DNA of 64,000 nt, from contig NZ_JACHKT010000017.1 of NCBI RefSeq assembly GCF_014204325.1, forward strand, positions 51,247 to 115,246, read 5' to 3'. Below are positions 9,541 to 16,826 of this stretch, one piece after another. Source of the stretch: Arcicella rosea. GTDB taxonomy: Bacteria; Bacteroidota; Bacteroidia; Cytophagales; Spirosomataceae. The notes under the pieces are model-generated. The model was not told the origin of the DNA. It saw only the letters and a list, made by a program, of their open reading frames with translations, and searched no databases. Made by a program: the position numbers and the translations under genes. Each line of letters opens with the position of its first letter. The first letter of the stretch is position 1.

Positions 9541-10458
9541 CTAGGATTGTATGTTTAGGTCGTTGAAAATAATATCCACTGAACCGTTTGGCCCTAATAT
9601 GTTAGTAATGTAATTTGCTCCTACAAGGTGTCTTGGTACTTTACGATAATACTTAACTAACTCATCCATCTTTAAGTCTTGCGTGCCATCATTAAGCATT
9701 CTTCCTTCACCACGATTGTAAGCAAAAATCCAGCGATAAGTATTTATGAAGCCATATTTGAACGCTAAACCGCTCAGGGTTGCTGCACAAGCATGAATGT
9801 TTATATCTGGTTTGAGCAAATCAGATTTAGTTAAAATGATTGTATTGTTTTTAATCAATCCTTTGTCACTAAAGGGCTTTAACTGTGCCTTAGTAATCCA
9901 ACCGATTGTTGGGTATCTAAGTACCGAATCTTTTGCAGTCGACAGAGAAATTTGAGCTAATCCCAGATAAATACCAGAGGAAGCGAAAGCGGAATCCTTA
10001 ACACTAACAGAATCATCATGCTCTACTGCGATAATACCTAATATGATGTGTGAAGGAATCCGATGTACCTCAGATGCTTCTTGAATGATTTTACCGTAGG
10101 CATCCCAAACAGCCTTAATTCTTACTTTATTTTCTTCTCTGTTTTTAAGTGACCATTTTACTACGCTACCAGTACTTGATAATTTTGTCATCGGATAGAA
10201 TGACTGTTTGGTGGCATTGGCAGGTACTGTTTCGGTCAGAGAATTGAAGAGCTGTCCAGCAATTTCATATTGAAAATTACTTTTTGCAAAACCTAAGTTA
10301 CGAGCCTCAAAACCAGCTTGATAACTAGAATCTGGCTCATAGTTGCTTAAATCAAGTTTAGCGGACACTTTTTGTGGATTGTAATTAAGAAAGTAATATC
10401 CACCGAATAAAATCACGACAAAGGCTATGACGATAAGAACGAATTTTCCTGTTTTCAT
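9541..10458 (-). CDS. Membrane-anchored lytic transglycosylase
   Basis: A 305-residue protein with an N-terminal membrane segment (5-25) and an SLT-like catalytic region. The motif IIAVEHDDS supplies the likely catalytic glutamate, followed by GIYLGLAQISLSTA (the usual GxxGLMQI) and a C-terminal RWIFAYNRGEGRM resembling the AYN motif of soluble lytic transglycosylases. It would cleave the glycan strands of peptidoglycan from the periplasmic face. It is followed by the YiiX-like peptidase gene and preceded by a hairpin at 10468-10498, which may give it separate expression from upstream genes. Confidence 0.8.
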   Translation of the reverse strand: MKTGKFVLIVIAFVVILFGGYYFLNYNPQKVSAKLDLSNYEPDSSYQAGFEARNLGFAKSNFQYEIAGQLFNSLTETVPANATKQSFYPMTKLSSTGSVVKWSLKNREENKVRIKAVWDAYGKIIQEASEVHRIPSHIILGIIAVEHDDSVSVKDSAFASSGIYLGLAQISLSTAKDSVLRYPTIGWITKAQLKPFSDKGLIKNNTIILTKSDLLKPDINIHACAATLSGLAFKYGFINTYRWIFAYNRGEGRMLNDGTQDLKMDELVKYYRKVPRHLVGANYITNILGPNGSVDIIFNDLNIQS

Positions 10459-10467
10459 AATAAAATT

Positions 10468-10498
10468 AAAATGCTGTACTTCATCAATACAGCATTTT
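10468..10498 (-). terminator. Hairpin between late genes
   Basis: A perfect 11-bp inverted repeat with arms AAAATGCTGTA and TACAGCATTTT around a nine-base loop, in the 58-bp gap between two leftward genes. The AT-rich flanks give short T runs in both directions. It could attenuate or terminate the leftward transcript after the gene at 10517-10963. Confidence 0.55.
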
Positions 10499-10516
10499 AT
10501 GATTAAATAATAAAAA

Positions 10517-10963
10517 TTAGTTGATTGATTTCAGAATTACTTTTGGCGAAATTGACTTCACTTTTTCAAAGGCAATTTCTTTGGCTTCTTTCCGTGAGAT
10601 ATTGTAATGTTTTACAGTTACGGTTTTCTTCACACCTGAATTGTGTTGTATTTTTTTGGCAATTTGGTCAACTTGCTGAATGGTGTATTTAGGTGTTTTA
10701 CCTAAGCCATCCAATTCGCCTAAGCCTTCACCCAAACCTTCACCCAAACCACGCTCAAGAATTAGAACTTTTTCAGAAAAGTCGTGCATCACTTTACCGT
10801 GTTTTAGCTGATAAATATTACCTCTTTCCTTGTCGTGTTCAGCAGAAACAACTGTCATGACTTTACCTTTGTACTTTTTCAAAGTACCGATGTAAATTAC
10901 TTTATCACCTTTTTTAAATTTAAACTTATGGGTTTTCTTTTTACCCAATCCGAAAATTTCCAT
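10517..10963 (-). CDS. KOW/SH3-like small basic protein with GLGE repeats
   Basis: I prefer the ATG at 10963 (148 residues, MEIFGLGKKK), which overlaps the transglycosylase gene's end by 23 bases; a longer start at 11014 exists. Residues about 15-65 form a KOW/SH3-like barrel (FKKGDKVIYIGTLKKYKGK). A repetitive segment GLGEGLGEGLGELDGLGK follows, then a lysine-rich helical C-terminus. Such features suggest nucleic-acid or cell-wall binding. No membrane segment. Function unknown. Confidence 0.65.
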   Translation of the reverse strand: MEIFGLGKKKTHKFKFKKGDKVIYIGTLKKYKGKVMTVVSAEHDKERGNIYQLKHGKVMHDFSEKVLILERGLGEGLGEGLGELDGLGKTPKYTIQQVDQIAKKIQHNSGVKKTVTVKHYNISRKEAKEIAFEKVKSISPKVILKSIN

Positions 10964-11516
10964 GTTCTTTATTTTTGATTTTAAAATTTCTCTTCTTAAA
11001 AATTTGCATCCCAACTAACAGCAATACGACGATTGAAACAGAAACGATTATATTACCTATTTGATAATTTTGATAGTAATAATTGGTAGATTCTTCTGGC
11101 TTTAAAAGCATTGATTTATCGTAAAAAACAGGGCATTTACTGTCAATAAATTGCTTTACTTCAGCATTAATTACCTTTCCATCTTTGTTATAATCTAAGG
11201 CTTTGTTGCCCGAATAGGCATTTGAACCTTCAGAATACAACACATAACTATCAGGCTTTCGGTATGAGACTGGATAATGAATCAATTCATATAATTCATA
11301 AGCCGATGATGGAGCAACTCCCTTTGCATCCTTGATACGCTCTTGAATATACGCTTTTGCATATTTCATATATCCTTGCCAAGAAAGCTTTCGCAATTCT
11401 GCAATTGTGATACCCAAACCTAAAGCCGTTGAAGGGGTAATTTGAATGTAACCATAAGCCCCAATTGAATTACTTACCAGTCTCAAATTTGACTCCGCAT
11501 ACATGACTATCATCAA
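10941..11516 (-). CDS. Second lytic transglycosylase, frame interrupted by TAG near its N-terminus
   Basis: From the first ATG (11516) the product is 191 residues: MYAESNL (catalytic-type Glu), GAYGYIQITPSTA (GxxGxxQI), then a C-terminal membrane segment and a basic tail. The frame stays open upstream and encodes a convincing family N-terminus (VVRQICKDCKIANPNWLM, ending right at the ATG). It continues to an ATG at 11618, except for one in-frame TAG at 11574-11576. So the gene is either nonsense-mutated, read through, or started at a non-ATG codon. Translation from 11516 alone would lack the helix before the catalytic glutamate. Confidence 0.7.
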   Translation of the reverse strand: MMIVMYAESNLRLVSNSIGAYGYIQITPSTALGLGITIAELRKLSWQGYMKYAKAYIQERIKDAKGVAPSSAYELYELIHYPVSYRKPDSYVLYSEGSNAYSGNKALDYNKDGKVINAEVKQFIDSKCPVFYDKSMLLKPEESTNYYYQNYQIGNIIVSVSIVVLLLVGMQIFKKRNFKIKNKEHGNFRIG

Positions 11517-11611
11517 CCAATTTGGATTCGCTATCTTGCAATCTTTACAAATTTGCCTAACAACCGCTTCAAACTAATTTTGAATGTCCTTTTCAATGTT
11601 TCCAAGATATA

Positions 11612-11758
11612 CTAACATTTTTGTAGCTTGATTTTGTGCCGTCGCTTGTATTCTTTTGTAGCGTTGTAAGCAATCCAAACAATTGTGATCACAGTAGCAA
11701 TTAATGAAAGTACCCATCCCCAATACTCCATTTTTGGAGTAACTTTATTTTCATCCAT
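11612..11758 (-). CDS. Tiny 48-residue membrane protein
   Basis: Short ORF read directly from the reverse strand: start ATG at 11758, overlapping the end of the preceding gene by eight bases (GATGGATGA), TAG stop at 11612-11614. The product starts MDENKVTPKMEYWGWV, has one membrane segment (WVLSLIATVITIVWIAY) and a basic tail (YKRRHKIKLQKC). Acidic N-terminus, hydrophobic core and basic tail resemble small phage coat or holin-like proteins. It fills the gap between the holin-like gene and the transglycosylase. Confidence 0.65.
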   Translation of the reverse strand: MDENKVTPKMEYWGWVLSLIATVITIVWIAYNATKEYKRRHKIKLQKC

Positions 11759-12092
11759 CTTCTTTTATTGATTTTGAATTTAATTTTGAATGAAACAGCA
11801 TCTCAAATAATTTATCAATTTTCTGCTCTAACCTATCGAATTTCTCATTAATGAGTCTTTCGTTTTTAGCTTGCCCGGCTTCAAGTGTTACAATTCTTTC
11901 CTCCATCCCTTTTAAGGCTATCTTTACACTTGAAATTGCTTGTGAATTTTCTTCATTTTCCTTAGACCGAGTATCAATTCGTTTTGAAGTAATATTTGAT
12001 TGAGATGTAAAAACATATACAATTAGACCCACAAAACCTGAACCAATTACGCCTAAGAAGATTGGAATAAATTCACTGATATTATTTCCCAT
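11751..12092 (-). CDS. Holin-like membrane/coiled-coil protein
   Basis: A 113-residue protein with one N-terminal membrane segment (about 8-30, GVIGSGFVGLIVYVF) followed by a long coiled coil (about 45-100, EERIVTLEAGQAKNERL). It lies between a CHAP-like peptidase gene and a transglycosylase gene, the usual position of a holin or spanin-like partner. The single membrane span and coiled coil would also fit a virion membrane protein. Assignment is by context only. Confidence 0.6.
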   Translation of the reverse strand: MGNNISEFIPIFLGVIGSGFVGLIVYVFTSQSNITSKRIDTRSKENEENSQAISSVKIALKGMEERIVTLEAGQAKNERLINEKFDRLEQKIDKLFEMLFHSKLNSKSIKEDG

Positions 12093-12684
12093 TTATTTTT
12101 AACCGATTTAATGGCGTACACCTGTAAATAGCTGATTTGGGTCGCCACTTAATGTAAACGCCATCACCGTCTCTATCTACGCCTGTTACACCTGCACTAC
12201 TTGTATTGCCTTCCAATATTCTGCACATCGTTATTTTAGGGTCTGGATTCCATTCATACACAGAACCAATGTGTCTTATTTCTGCATTCTTCCCAAATTT
12301 ATAACCAACGGGCCAACCGAATTCTGGAGGTCGTTCAATTCTAAGATTTGGGTTATAACTGCCAAGCTTATCGCTAAAATATTCTCTGGCTCTGGCTGAA
12401 CGAATGGTTAACTTGACATCAATTGAATAGAACAAAAAATAATAAAAACAGGCACACCATGCAGGTTTAGGCTTCATAGCGTTAAGCCATTTAGCTACTG
12501 AAGCACGATAAAGGTCAATTTGATAACCATCATTATGACCAGTTTCCTCCCGCACATTCAATTGTGCCAGAATTACCTTTTTTTGAATGGCTCTAATTTT
12601 TCGGGTTGAATCTAAATTAGATTGCCCGAAGCTAAAGATATTGCAGAGTAAAAACGCAATGCAAAGTAAGCGTATCTTAACCAT
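12082..12684 (-). CDS. Secreted CHAP-like cysteine peptidase/amidase
   Basis: A 200-residue protein with a clear signal peptide (MVKIRLLCIAFLLCNIFSFGQS). The mature part has VREETGHNDG...YRASV, AWCACFYYF (catalytic-type cysteine), IRHIGSVYEW (histidine), EGNTSSAG, and DGVYIKWRP...IYR. These are the landmarks of phage and Bacteroidetes CHAP-type peptidoglycan peptidases. It would cut cell-wall peptides in the periplasm. The start overlaps the upstream gene by 73 bases; the signal sequence supports it. It is one of four wall-active proteins in this operon. Confidence 0.75.
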   Translation of the reverse strand: MVKIRLLCIAFLLCNIFSFGQSNLDSTRKIRAIQKKVILAQLNVREETGHNDGYQIDLYRASVAKWLNAMKPKPAWCACFYYFLFYSIDVKLTIRSARAREYFSDKLGSYNPNLRIERPPEFGWPVGYKFGKNAEIRHIGSVYEWNPDPKITMCRILEGNTSSAGVTGVDRDGDGVYIKWRPKSAIYRCTPLNRLKINGK

Positions 12685-13094
12685 AATCTTGTTTGGGGTT
12701 CAGCATTATAGAAATCATTAATTTTATCGAGTGTCAGGAATTTGTTACTATCACCATACCTACTCATGTAGTTATCTTTAAACTTTTCGAGAAAAATCAA
12801 AAGAACTTCGGTTAATAAAATAAATACCAACACCGCTGCGGCTTTGTGTAGCGTTACGATGGCATGAACACCCGCATCTGGATACAAAGTAAGAATCTCG
12901 TCATTCAACCAGCAGTATAAAAATGAAGTCACAATGGTTATCAGAATAAACACAAATGAATTTTTGTTTTTATTCTCATTTCTAAAATCATTCAAAGAGG
13001 ATACGCCATCTTTTTGTCGTTGAACATCTAGTTCTTTTTGTGCTAATAGCAAATTCTGCTCTGCATCTTCAAGAGCTTTACTTTTCTTTTCCAT
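12612..13094 (-). CDS. Membrane protein with N-terminal coiled coil
   Basis: A 160-residue protein: an N-terminal coiled coil (1-35, ALEDAEQNLLLAQKELDVQ), two membrane segments (about 46-65 and 80-102), and a C-terminal cytoplasmic-type region (FYNAEPQTRLWLRYAY). It precedes and overlaps the CHAP-like gene. Two spans plus a coiled coil could suit a holin or an assembly factor. Family unknown. Confidence 0.65.
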   Translation of the reverse strand: MEKKSKALEDAEQNLLLAQKELDVQRQKDGVSSLNDFRNENKNKNSFVFILITIVTSFLYCWLNDEILTLYPDAGVHAIVTLHKAAAVLVFILLTEVLLIFLEKFKDNYMSRYGDSNKFLTLDKINDFYNAEPQTRLWLRYAYFALRFYSAISLASGNLI

Positions 13095-13136
13095 GTTAGT
13101 TTATTTATGGGGAATCAAAAATGACTCCCCGAATAA

Positions 13137-13376
13137 TTATCTATTTCTTAGGGCTGAAATAATAGCCCAACGCATTGCCCAATACATCAAAAATGCTAAA
13201 ATGATGAACGAACCCGAAAAAGCTAAAAAGATGTACCATCCCATTGTTTTTACGGTTTCTGGCTCAACAGAAACATTGGTATTGAGGTCAATTTTGGGGG
13301 CTGTTTTGCCTGAGATGAAGCCTTCTAACGTTTTGTTGTCAAGCACTTCCAATAACTTCTCTAGTACGTTTGCCAT
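13137..13376 (-). CDS. Small membrane protein, coat-like layout
   Basis: A 79-residue protein: amphipathic N-terminus (VLEKLLEVLDNKTLEGF), a linker, one or two adjoining membrane segments (about 46-70), and a short basic tail (SALRNR). The start overlaps the upstream stop by one base. The layout is like small membrane coat proteins of filamentous or membrane-containing phages, though nothing identifies it specifically. Confidence 0.65.
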   Translation of the reverse strand: MANVLEKLLEVLDNKTLEGFISGKTAPKIDLNTNVSVEPETVKTMGWYIFLAFSGSFIILAFLMYWAMRWAIISALRNR

Positions 13377-13831
13377 TAGTAGTCTAACTTGTACAAAATC
13401 ATTTTTTGAATAAACTTATCTTGTTGGTCTGTACCTGTACCAAACCAAATCCCAAACCAACCCTTTACTCTTGTATATAAGTTTTTACCATCAACTTTTC
13501 CGTATTTGGCGTTATAGGTATTTACAAGAGCTACGAATTGGTCGTCCGTTAAACTATTTGCTTCATTATAAAGCATGTGTAGCTCTGTGGAGTCTGCAAA
13601 CCATGACACAAAATAATCATGAAATTTCAGGGCCAAAGGGTCGGGTTTCCAACCAACAGGAATACCAGTTCCTGAATTTGGTAGCGGTTTCTCCAAAAAT
13701 AACTCTTCAGGAGGTTTTGTGAGCCTTTTCCAAGCGATGTATGCAAGAAAAGCGATGACAACATACCAGAATACTGGGAATGCTACAATCTTCTTGATGC
13801 CTTTCCAGATTACTTCAAAAGCCTTTTTCAT
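13376..13831 (-). CDS. Membrane-anchored protein with annexin-like helical motif
   Basis: A 151-residue protein. One membrane segment near the N-terminus (about 16-36, FPVFWYVVIAFLAYIAW) is flanked by basic residues. The soluble part contains NSLTDDQFVALVNTYNAKYG, a helical motif I recall from Bacteroidetes phage and plasmid proteins of unknown role. It overlaps the upstream gene by four bases (ATGA). Confidence 0.7.
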   Translation of the reverse strand: MKKAFEVIWKGIKKIVAFPVFWYVVIAFLAYIAWKRLTKPPEELFLEKPLPNSGTGIPVGWKPDPLALKFHDYFVSWFADSTELHMLYNEANSLTDDQFVALVNTYNAKYGKVDGKNLYTRVKGWFGIWFGTGTDQQDKFIQKMILYKLDY

Positions 13832-14604
13832 TTCTCTTTGTCTCCTTTCTTGCCAAATTTTCTATAACCCCCAATTCCAATAAAAATTACAGCTATAATA
13901 GCCATCACATACAGCAAAATGGAAGTAAAAGAAAGTGATGAAGAGCTTTCAGATTTAGCCTGTGGGTCTTCTGCATCTGTAATCCCTGAAGCTGTTTCTT
14001 TTGGCAATCCTTTAGACTGTGGCTTAGTTTCAGAAATGTTATTTTTACCAATCCAGCCAAGCTCCTTACCCGTTGATGAGAATACTTTATAGAAAGTGAC
14101 TGTTAGATACTGCTTACTTTCGTAATTAGTATAACCAACAATATCACCATAAGGAACAACTCTAACAAGATTAGTCAGATTTAAAGCACTTGGGGTGCTT
14201 CTAAGCCTAGAACCTCCTGTTGTTATCGCATAGATAGTTTTCAGTTCTTTGGTATTAACAACTGGTTTTGCTTGTGTATTGGCAGATACTAGGAAATCTA
14301 AGTCTTCAATTCTAAACCAAAGGTACGACACATACTTATTTGAATCGTCGTAATATGGTTCATCTAATAATACCTTACCATATCTACGGATTACACTCGT
14401 AGTGCCAGATTTTTCGGTTATTGTAGAAACTTGGTCAAGTACTCCAATTACAGTACCCAAACCCAAAGAAAGGGTTTTAGGTGTACCAGTACCAAAAATA
14501 AACGATTTACCAATAGTTCTTTTATTGGCTTTTACCTTAGCACCTTGACCAGAACGTGCTTCAGCGGAAGTCAACGAACTAATATAATCAGCAACATTCA
14601 TCAT
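13828..14604 (-). CDS. SH3b-like protein with C-terminal membrane anchor
   Basis: A 258-residue protein. The central region contains a bacterial SH3-like pattern: SRLRSTPS, VVPYGDIVGYT, ELGWIGKNNI. A disordered linker (KPQSKGLPKETASGITDAED) leads to one membrane segment (about 228-247) and the tail RKFGKKGDKEK. SH3b domains typically bind peptidoglycan, so the protein may hold the virion or assembly machinery to the wall. An alternative ATG three bases downstream is equally possible. It shares the recurring architecture of this operon. Confidence 0.75.
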   Translation of the reverse strand: MMNVADYISSLTSAEARSGQGAKVKANKRTIGKSFIFGTGTPKTLSLGLGTVIGVLDQVSTITEKSGTTSVIRRYGKVLLDEPYYDDSNKYVSYLWFRIEDLDFLVSANTQAKPVVNTKELKTIYAITTGGSRLRSTPSALNLTNLVRVVPYGDIVGYTNYESKQYLTVTFYKVFSSTGKELGWIGKNNISETKPQSKGLPKETASGITDAEDPQAKSESSSSLSFTSILLYVMAIIAVIFIGIGGYRKFGKKGDKEK

Positions 14605-14813
14605 GATTTATCCTCCTTCTGCTTTTTTCTAAGACTAGGAAACCATCTACTTAGTAGATTTATAGTTCCGTTAGCAAAAACAACCACTACACCTAAAAAA
14701 AGCCCTAAGAGTAATGCTCCGATGAAAAAATCTAAGAAAGAGTATGCCTTGTTTTGGATTTTCTCTTTGTTAGTTTCTTCGGTTGTTGTTGCTGTGTTTT
14801 GTGTATTTTCCAT
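14601..14813 (-). CDS. Small coat-like membrane protein
   Basis: A 70-residue protein: acidic, T/E-rich N-terminus (MENTQNTATTTEETNKEK), one membrane segment (about 30-50, IGALLLGLFLGVVVVFA), and a basic tail (LRKKQKEDKS). Acidic head, hydrophobic core and basic tail match the layout of filamentous-phage major coat proteins, though with no cleaved leader. It overlaps the next gene by four bases and lies directly after a strong hairpin. Confidence 0.7.
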   Translation of the reverse strand: MENTQNTATTTEETNKEKIQNKAYSFLDFFIGALLLGLFLGVVVVFANGTINLLSRWFPSLRKKQKEDKS

Positions 14814-14828
14814 TCAACAGAAATAAAA

Positions 14829-14871
14829 AAAGGAGTCATCGCAGTCGTTACGATTGCTATACTCCTTTCTT
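14829..14871 (-). terminator. Strong hairpin after the putative major virion protein gene
   Basis: Arms AAAGGAGT and ACTCCTTT enclose a second stem (GCAGTCG/CGATTGC) with a TTA loop. On the minus strand the hairpin is followed by seven Ts. It sits between genes 14890 and 14601, so it would release or attenuate transcripts after the upstream gene, as is common after highly expressed coat genes. Confidence 0.65.
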
Positions 14872-14889
14872 AGATTTAAAATGTTCAGA

Positions 14890-15456
14890 TTACTTTGATA
14901 CGACCTTTTTCTTTTTCCCTTTGCCTACTAGTGCTTTAACAGCCATCCAACCAAGTACACCAATTGCAGGAACGATTAAGAACCAAGACCAAGTTGGTAA
15001 AGAAGCAAGGGCCGCAGAAGCAGTTTTAGGGTTATCATTCGCTGTACCACTACCAGAACCACTATCTGTTTCAGTTTTTGACTTGCCTGATTTCAAATCA
15101 ATGTCAGTAGGAACATCTGTAATGTCTTCTGCCTTGATGGTATCCCACTGAAATTCACCTGTTGCAGCATTGTTAGCGTAAGCTGTTGCAGTCAATTTTT
15201 CAGCAGTGTAAACGCTGTCTGTGATGGTTGCCGTAAAAGACATTAAACCATTGATTGACTTTTTCGGGGTAAGGTTAAAGCTAGTTTTGTTGAAGAAATG
15301 GAAGTTTCCAGCAACATCTCCTTCCCAACCGTAAACATAATTTTCTGTATCCACCTCTTTAAAAGCGTGGATTTTAAGGGTTTTTGTCAAAGTCCCTCCG
15401 TTGATTGAGAGTACTTCACCTACATTAGCCTTAATGAATTGAAACTTTTTTGCCAT
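14890..15456 (-). CDS. Candidate major virion protein with C-terminal membrane anchor
   Basis: A 188-residue protein. A beta-rich N-terminal domain (1-125) is joined by a Ser/Gly/Asp/Thr linker (DSGSGSGTANDN) to one membrane segment (about 150-172) and a very basic tail (GKGKKKKVVSK). There is no signal peptide. A TAnnTTTG-type box lies upstream and a strong terminator downstream, so the gene probably forms its own transcription unit, as a highly expressed structural protein would. No family recognised; the coat assignment is inferred. Confidence 0.75.
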   Translation of the reverse strand: MAKKFQFIKANVGEVLSINGGTLTKTLKIHAFKEVDTENYVYGWEGDVAGNFHFFNKTSFNLTPKKSINGLMSFTATITDSVYTAEKLTATAYANNAATGEFQWDTIKAEDITDVPTDIDLKSGKSKTETDSGSGSGTANDNPKTASAALASLPTWSWFLIVPAIGVLGWMAVKALVGKGKKKKVVSK

Positions 15457-15498
15457 TATTGTAAGATTTGTTTAATTGCGATTTGAATTTTATTTGAA

Positions 15499-15506
15499 CA
15501 AATCTA
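15499..15506 (-). promoter_or_regulatory. -7 box (TAGATTTG) upstream of the candidate major virion gene
   Basis: On the minus strand this reads TAGATTTG, matching the Bacteroidetes -7 consensus TAnnTTTG, 43 bases before the ATG at 15456. No clear -33 TTG is visible. An inverted repeat (AGATTTGTT ... AACAAATCT) overlaps it and could be an operator or leader hairpin. Confidence 0.4.
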
Positions 15507-15562
15507 TATATTGTATTTTTAGGGCATCTTGAGGTATAGACTACATTCGTTTGAATCAAGCT

Positions 15563-15931
15563 CTATTCAACCATTTTAGACTCATCTGGTTTATGTGAGC
15601 ATAAAATCATCATATTTTTAGACTCTACTCGTCTATCTGCACAAATAATCATCACATTTGACATCCATTGATGCCAATCGTCGAATTCCTTCAACTCTAC
15701 CATTGAGTTTATTTCATAATCGGTTGGATTAAGCTTTCTTAAAAGGTGTACTTGCCAAGGCATTAGAGCTTTTCCCTTTAGATTTTCAATTTTGAACCTA
15801 TAAGTAATCCACAAAAAATTATCAAATTGCTCCATGATTGCAATATAAGTATCACAGTGAATTTCATGTTCTATTGCCAAGGTTTTTAAATGAACCTTAT
15901 TCGTAGTTGGTTTTTTATCGACTTTGTTCAT
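15563..15931 (-). CDS. Hypothetical late protein
   Basis: I prefer the ATG at 15931 (122 residues, MNKVDKKPTTNK), which overlaps the stop of the 29-residue membrane ORF as ATGA; the longer start at 16003 would run across that ORF. The product is soluble, with mixed helix and strand and several Cys, Trp and His residues, and no recognised motif. It follows the ATPase gene in the leftward operon. Confidence 0.65.
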   Translation of the reverse strand: MNKVDKKPTTNKVHLKTLAIEHEIHCDTYIAIMEQFDNFLWITYRFKIENLKGKALMPWQVHLLRKLNPTDYEINSMVELKEFDDWHQWMSNVMIICADRRVESKNMMILCSHKPDESKMVE

Positions 15932-16017
15932 TTTAAAAGTTTTCTGATGGCAATAATTACAAAAAATACTATTAGGAAAATCCCTACACTGATGATAATA
16001 CAAAGCTCTGGATACAT
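15928..16017 (-). CDS. Tiny 29-residue membrane protein
   Basis: Short ORF from ATG at 16017, three bases after the ATPase stop, to TGA at 15928. The product is almost entirely one membrane helix (CIIISVGIFLIVFFVIIAI) with a basic end (RKLLK). The ATGA overlap with the next gene supports translational coupling. Size and layout are like the minor coat proteins pVII/pIX of filamentous phages or the tiny membrane proteins of PRD1-type viruses; homology is not shown. Confidence 0.6.
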   Translation of the reverse strand: MYPELCIIISVGIFLIVFFVIIAIRKLLK

Positions 16018-16020
16018 GGT

Positions 16021-16824
16021 TTAAGGTACTAAAGGTTCAACATCATCTCCGACCGCCCTATGATATACGTTACCGATTTTGGTGATTAATTCACCGTTTT
16101 TAGGTTCAAAAATGTAGGCTTCATTTAGCCATACAATTAGCTCTGAAAGCCTTAATCTGTTTGGATGATTAGCCACTTGGTTCATCGCTCTGACTTGCAT
16201 TTGTGCCTTTGTAAGAACGTCTCTTCCTTTTTGAATCTTTTTGAAACCGATACCGTCTTTATCGTCATCGGTTTCTTTTACGATAGCTCTCTGAAAGTAT
16301 GTCCAGAGACTTGGAGGTACTTGGTGAAAAGTATGGTAGGTAAAAAAAACTTCGTTGCACTTAATTCTATTACCTGCCAAAATCGTAAATAAATGTTGAA
16401 ATTTTCTTGATGTAAGGTTACCCTTGATTACATTGTTTAAATCGTCAAAGATGATGATGAAATCTAGCAAGTTGTGTGCTTGATTAACAAAATCTTGCAA
16501 CTCCCCATCTGTTACTACAATCCAGTCAAACAGATTAGATTTTGCATTAGCAACTTGAAGAATTTTACTACAAGGAATTTTATGAAATAATCCTGGCATT
16601 TTCCAACCCGGTTGAATCAAAGAAACAGCTTCTTGAAGCTTTGATTTTGTCGAAAACATAGGATTGTATTCCTGTGGATTGAATATGATAACCCTTTTCG
16701 TTTTTCCGTGCTTAAAAGCTACTCTTTGTAACGTAGCTGCTGCGAACAGAGCAGAAACAGTTTTTCCTGTCCTCTGGCTACCGATTATCAGCCAATTAAA
16801 ACTTTGTAATTCTGGCTTATCCAT
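16021..16824 (-). CDS. FtsK/HerA-type genome packaging or morphogenesis ATPase (A32/P9- or Zot-like)
   Basis: A 267-residue protein. Walker A is GSQRTGKT near residue 16-23. Walker B is DFIIIFDD (about 120-127). It is followed by a conserved arginine and a sensor-like strand ending NRIKCNEVFFTYHTFHQVP, the place of the glutamine sensor in HerA/FtsK packaging ATPases. Length fits PRD1/PM2-type P9 and poxviral A32-like ATPases, and also the cytoplasmic domain of filamentous-phage Zot/pI. There is no membrane segment, unlike Zot. It would drive DNA packaging or virion extrusion. No tailed-phage terminase accompanies it. Confidence 0.75.
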   Translation of the reverse strand: MDKPELQSFNWLIIGSQRTGKTVSALFAAATLQRVAFKHGKTKRVIIFNPQEYNPMFSTKSKLQEAVSLIQPGWKMPGLFHKIPCSKILQVANAKSNLFDWIVVTDGELQDFVNQAHNLLDFIIIFDDLNNVIKGNLTSRKFQHLFTILAGNRIKCNEVFFTYHTFHQVPPSLWTYFQRAIVKETDDDKDGIGFKKIQKGRDVLTKAQMQVRAMNQVANHPNRLRLSELIVWLNEAYIFEPKNGELITKIGNVYHRAVGDDVEPLVP

Positions 16825-16826
16825 CT

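Noticed and set aside
10941..11618. General stop-codon recoding (TAG as sense) in the element
   Set aside because: Only one gene shows an in-frame TAG, a neighbouring gene ends with TAG, and the other broken gene here is split by TAA.
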